This document shows positions 5,375-6,042 of a stretch of 6,042 nucleotides of DNA, piece by piece (position 1 is the stretch's first letter; every line of letters starts with the position of its first letter). This DNA comes from an uncultured Clostridia bacterium. GTDB lineage: Bacteria; Bacillota; Clostridia; Peptostreptococcales; Acidaminobacteraceae. The position numbers were made by a program, and so were the translations under genes. The stretch is from NCBI GenBank assembly GCA_937880545.1, contig CALFKA010000193.1, positions 1 through 6,042 of the forward strand, read 5' to 3'. A model generated the notes under the pieces. It worked only from the letters and a program-made list of their open reading frames with translations. It was not told the origin of the DNA and ran no database searches.

Positions 5375-6034
5375 TTAAAATTCGCTTCCCTCTGAAACAT
5401 TGATATCTGTCTCATACTTCACGACTGTCTCGAGACATATCTTCAATCCTCGCACGATCTCCTCTATCTCTAAAGCTGGATTTCCGGGATTGCGTTCCAG
5501 CTGCTCAGGAATAAAGGGCACGTGGATAAATCCGCCCCGGATAGCCTTCTTCGTTCGCAGATGATGTAAGAGACCATACATGATGTAATTGCAGACAAAG
5601 GTTCCCGCAGTGTTTGAGAGCGATGACGGGAGTCCCGCTTCTTTCATGGCTGATACCATGGCTTTGACCGGAAGTGTTGAGAAGTAGGCAGTGTCGCCAT
5701 CCTTTGCAATCGGCTCATCCACCAGTTGCTGACCGGCATTGTCCGCAATTCTCGCATCGATGATATTGATGGCCACTCTTTCAGGAGTGATCTCTGCTCT
5801 ACCTCCCGCCTGTCCAAGACAAATGACGGCGTCAGGCTCCAATCGATCGATGGCTTCTTCGAGTTTCTCAAGACTCTCCCCAAACACTGTAGGTAAGAGA
5901 AGCTTCTCAACATATACGTCATCGATAGACTCCGGCAACATTTCCATGGCCATAGCGGATGGATTGATCGGCTCGCCACCAAAGGCATCAAAAGCGGTCA
6001 CAAGCAAATTTTTATTTTTCTTGACTGTCTCCAC
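5375..6034 (-). CDS. pcp: Pyroglutamyl-peptidase I (pyrrolidone-carboxylate peptidase)
   Basis: This cytoplasmic cysteine peptidase of family C15 removes N-terminal pyroglutamate (5-oxoproline) from peptides. From the GTG at 6034 it has 219 aa, close to the usual 200-220. The N-terminal LVTAFDAFGGEPINPS at 11-26 is the family's substrate-binding block. The triad is visible as Glu85 in PERVAIN, Cys148 in AGTFVCNY and His171 in FIHVPF, spaced as in the Bacillus enzyme. GLGQAGG-like GQAGGRAEI at 74-82 is also typical. The start is uncertain: the GTG has no ribosome binding site in the few bases available upstream, the frame stays open to position 6042, and homologues begin only a few residues before the LVT block. 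The true start may lie just outside the window. The gene converges on the amidase-family gene; its own operon partners would lie to the right. Confidence 0.93.
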   Translation of the reverse strand: METVKKNKNLLVTAFDAFGGEPINPSAMAMEMLPESIDDVYVEKLLLPTVFGESLEKLEEAIDRLEPDAVICLGQAGGRAEITPERVAINIIDARIADNAGQQLVDEPIAKDGDTAYFSTLPVKAMVSAMKEAGLPSSLSNTAGTFVCNYIMYGLLHHLRTKKAIRGGFIHVPFIPEQLERNPGNPALEIEEIVRGLKICLETVVKYETDINVSEGSEF

Positions 6035-6042
6035 ACGAACAG

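Noticed and set aside
1..6042. CRISPR array, mobile element, tRNA, phage or defence genes
   Set aside because: No regularly spaced repeats, terminal inverted repeats, transposase or integrase motifs, tRNA-like folds or defence domains are visible; nearly all sequence is taken by housekeeping genes and their control sites.

Overview
The window looks like core chromosome of a Bacillota (Firmicutes) bacterium, most likely of the Clostridia type. The evidence is strong AAGGAGG-like ribosome binding sites, tightly overlapping genes, a type 1B dihydroorotate dehydrogenase accessory subunit (PyrK), a type 2 OMP decarboxylase, a leader resembling a PyrR attenuator, and an E. coli-style aspartate transcarbamoylase with a separate regulatory chain. 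The exact taxon cannot be read from the sequence. I see no tRNA or rRNA genes, CRISPR array, transposase, phage gene or long repeat.

Positions 1-3873 form a divergent pyrimidine biosynthesis locus. On the minus strand, reading right to left, lie pyrC (dihydroorotase), pyrF (OMP decarboxylase) and the start of pyrK, which runs off the left edge. The genes overlap by 17 and 14 nt, each with its own good ribosome binding site. On the plus strand lie pyrB and pyrI (catalytic and regulatory chains of aspartate transcarbamoylase), overlapping by 8 nt and closed by a terminator. Together they cover steps 2 and 3 of UMP synthesis, part of step 4, and the final decarboxylation. pyrD, pyrE and the carbamoyl phosphate synthase genes are not in the window; pyrD and pyrE may follow pyrK to the left.

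The 192 bp between pyrC and pyrB is the most interesting regulatory stretch. It holds a candidate promoter and a leader in which a PyrR-type hairpin (CAGAGA loop), an 11-bp antiterminator and a short terminator with nine T's overlap in the mutually exclusive way expected of a PyrR attenuator.

Positions 3874-5374 hold a separate transcription unit: a promoter candidate, a 428-aa protein of the acetamidase/formamidase family carrying an apparent zinc-ribbon insert, and a strong terminator that may serve both strands. Converging on it from the right is pcp, a pyroglutamyl-peptidase I whose active-site residues are all present; its start lies at or beyond the right edge. Most of the window is ordinary housekeeping. 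The points worth a second look are the pyrBI leader, the metal-binding insert of the amidase-like protein and the possible structure over the pyrC ribosome binding site.
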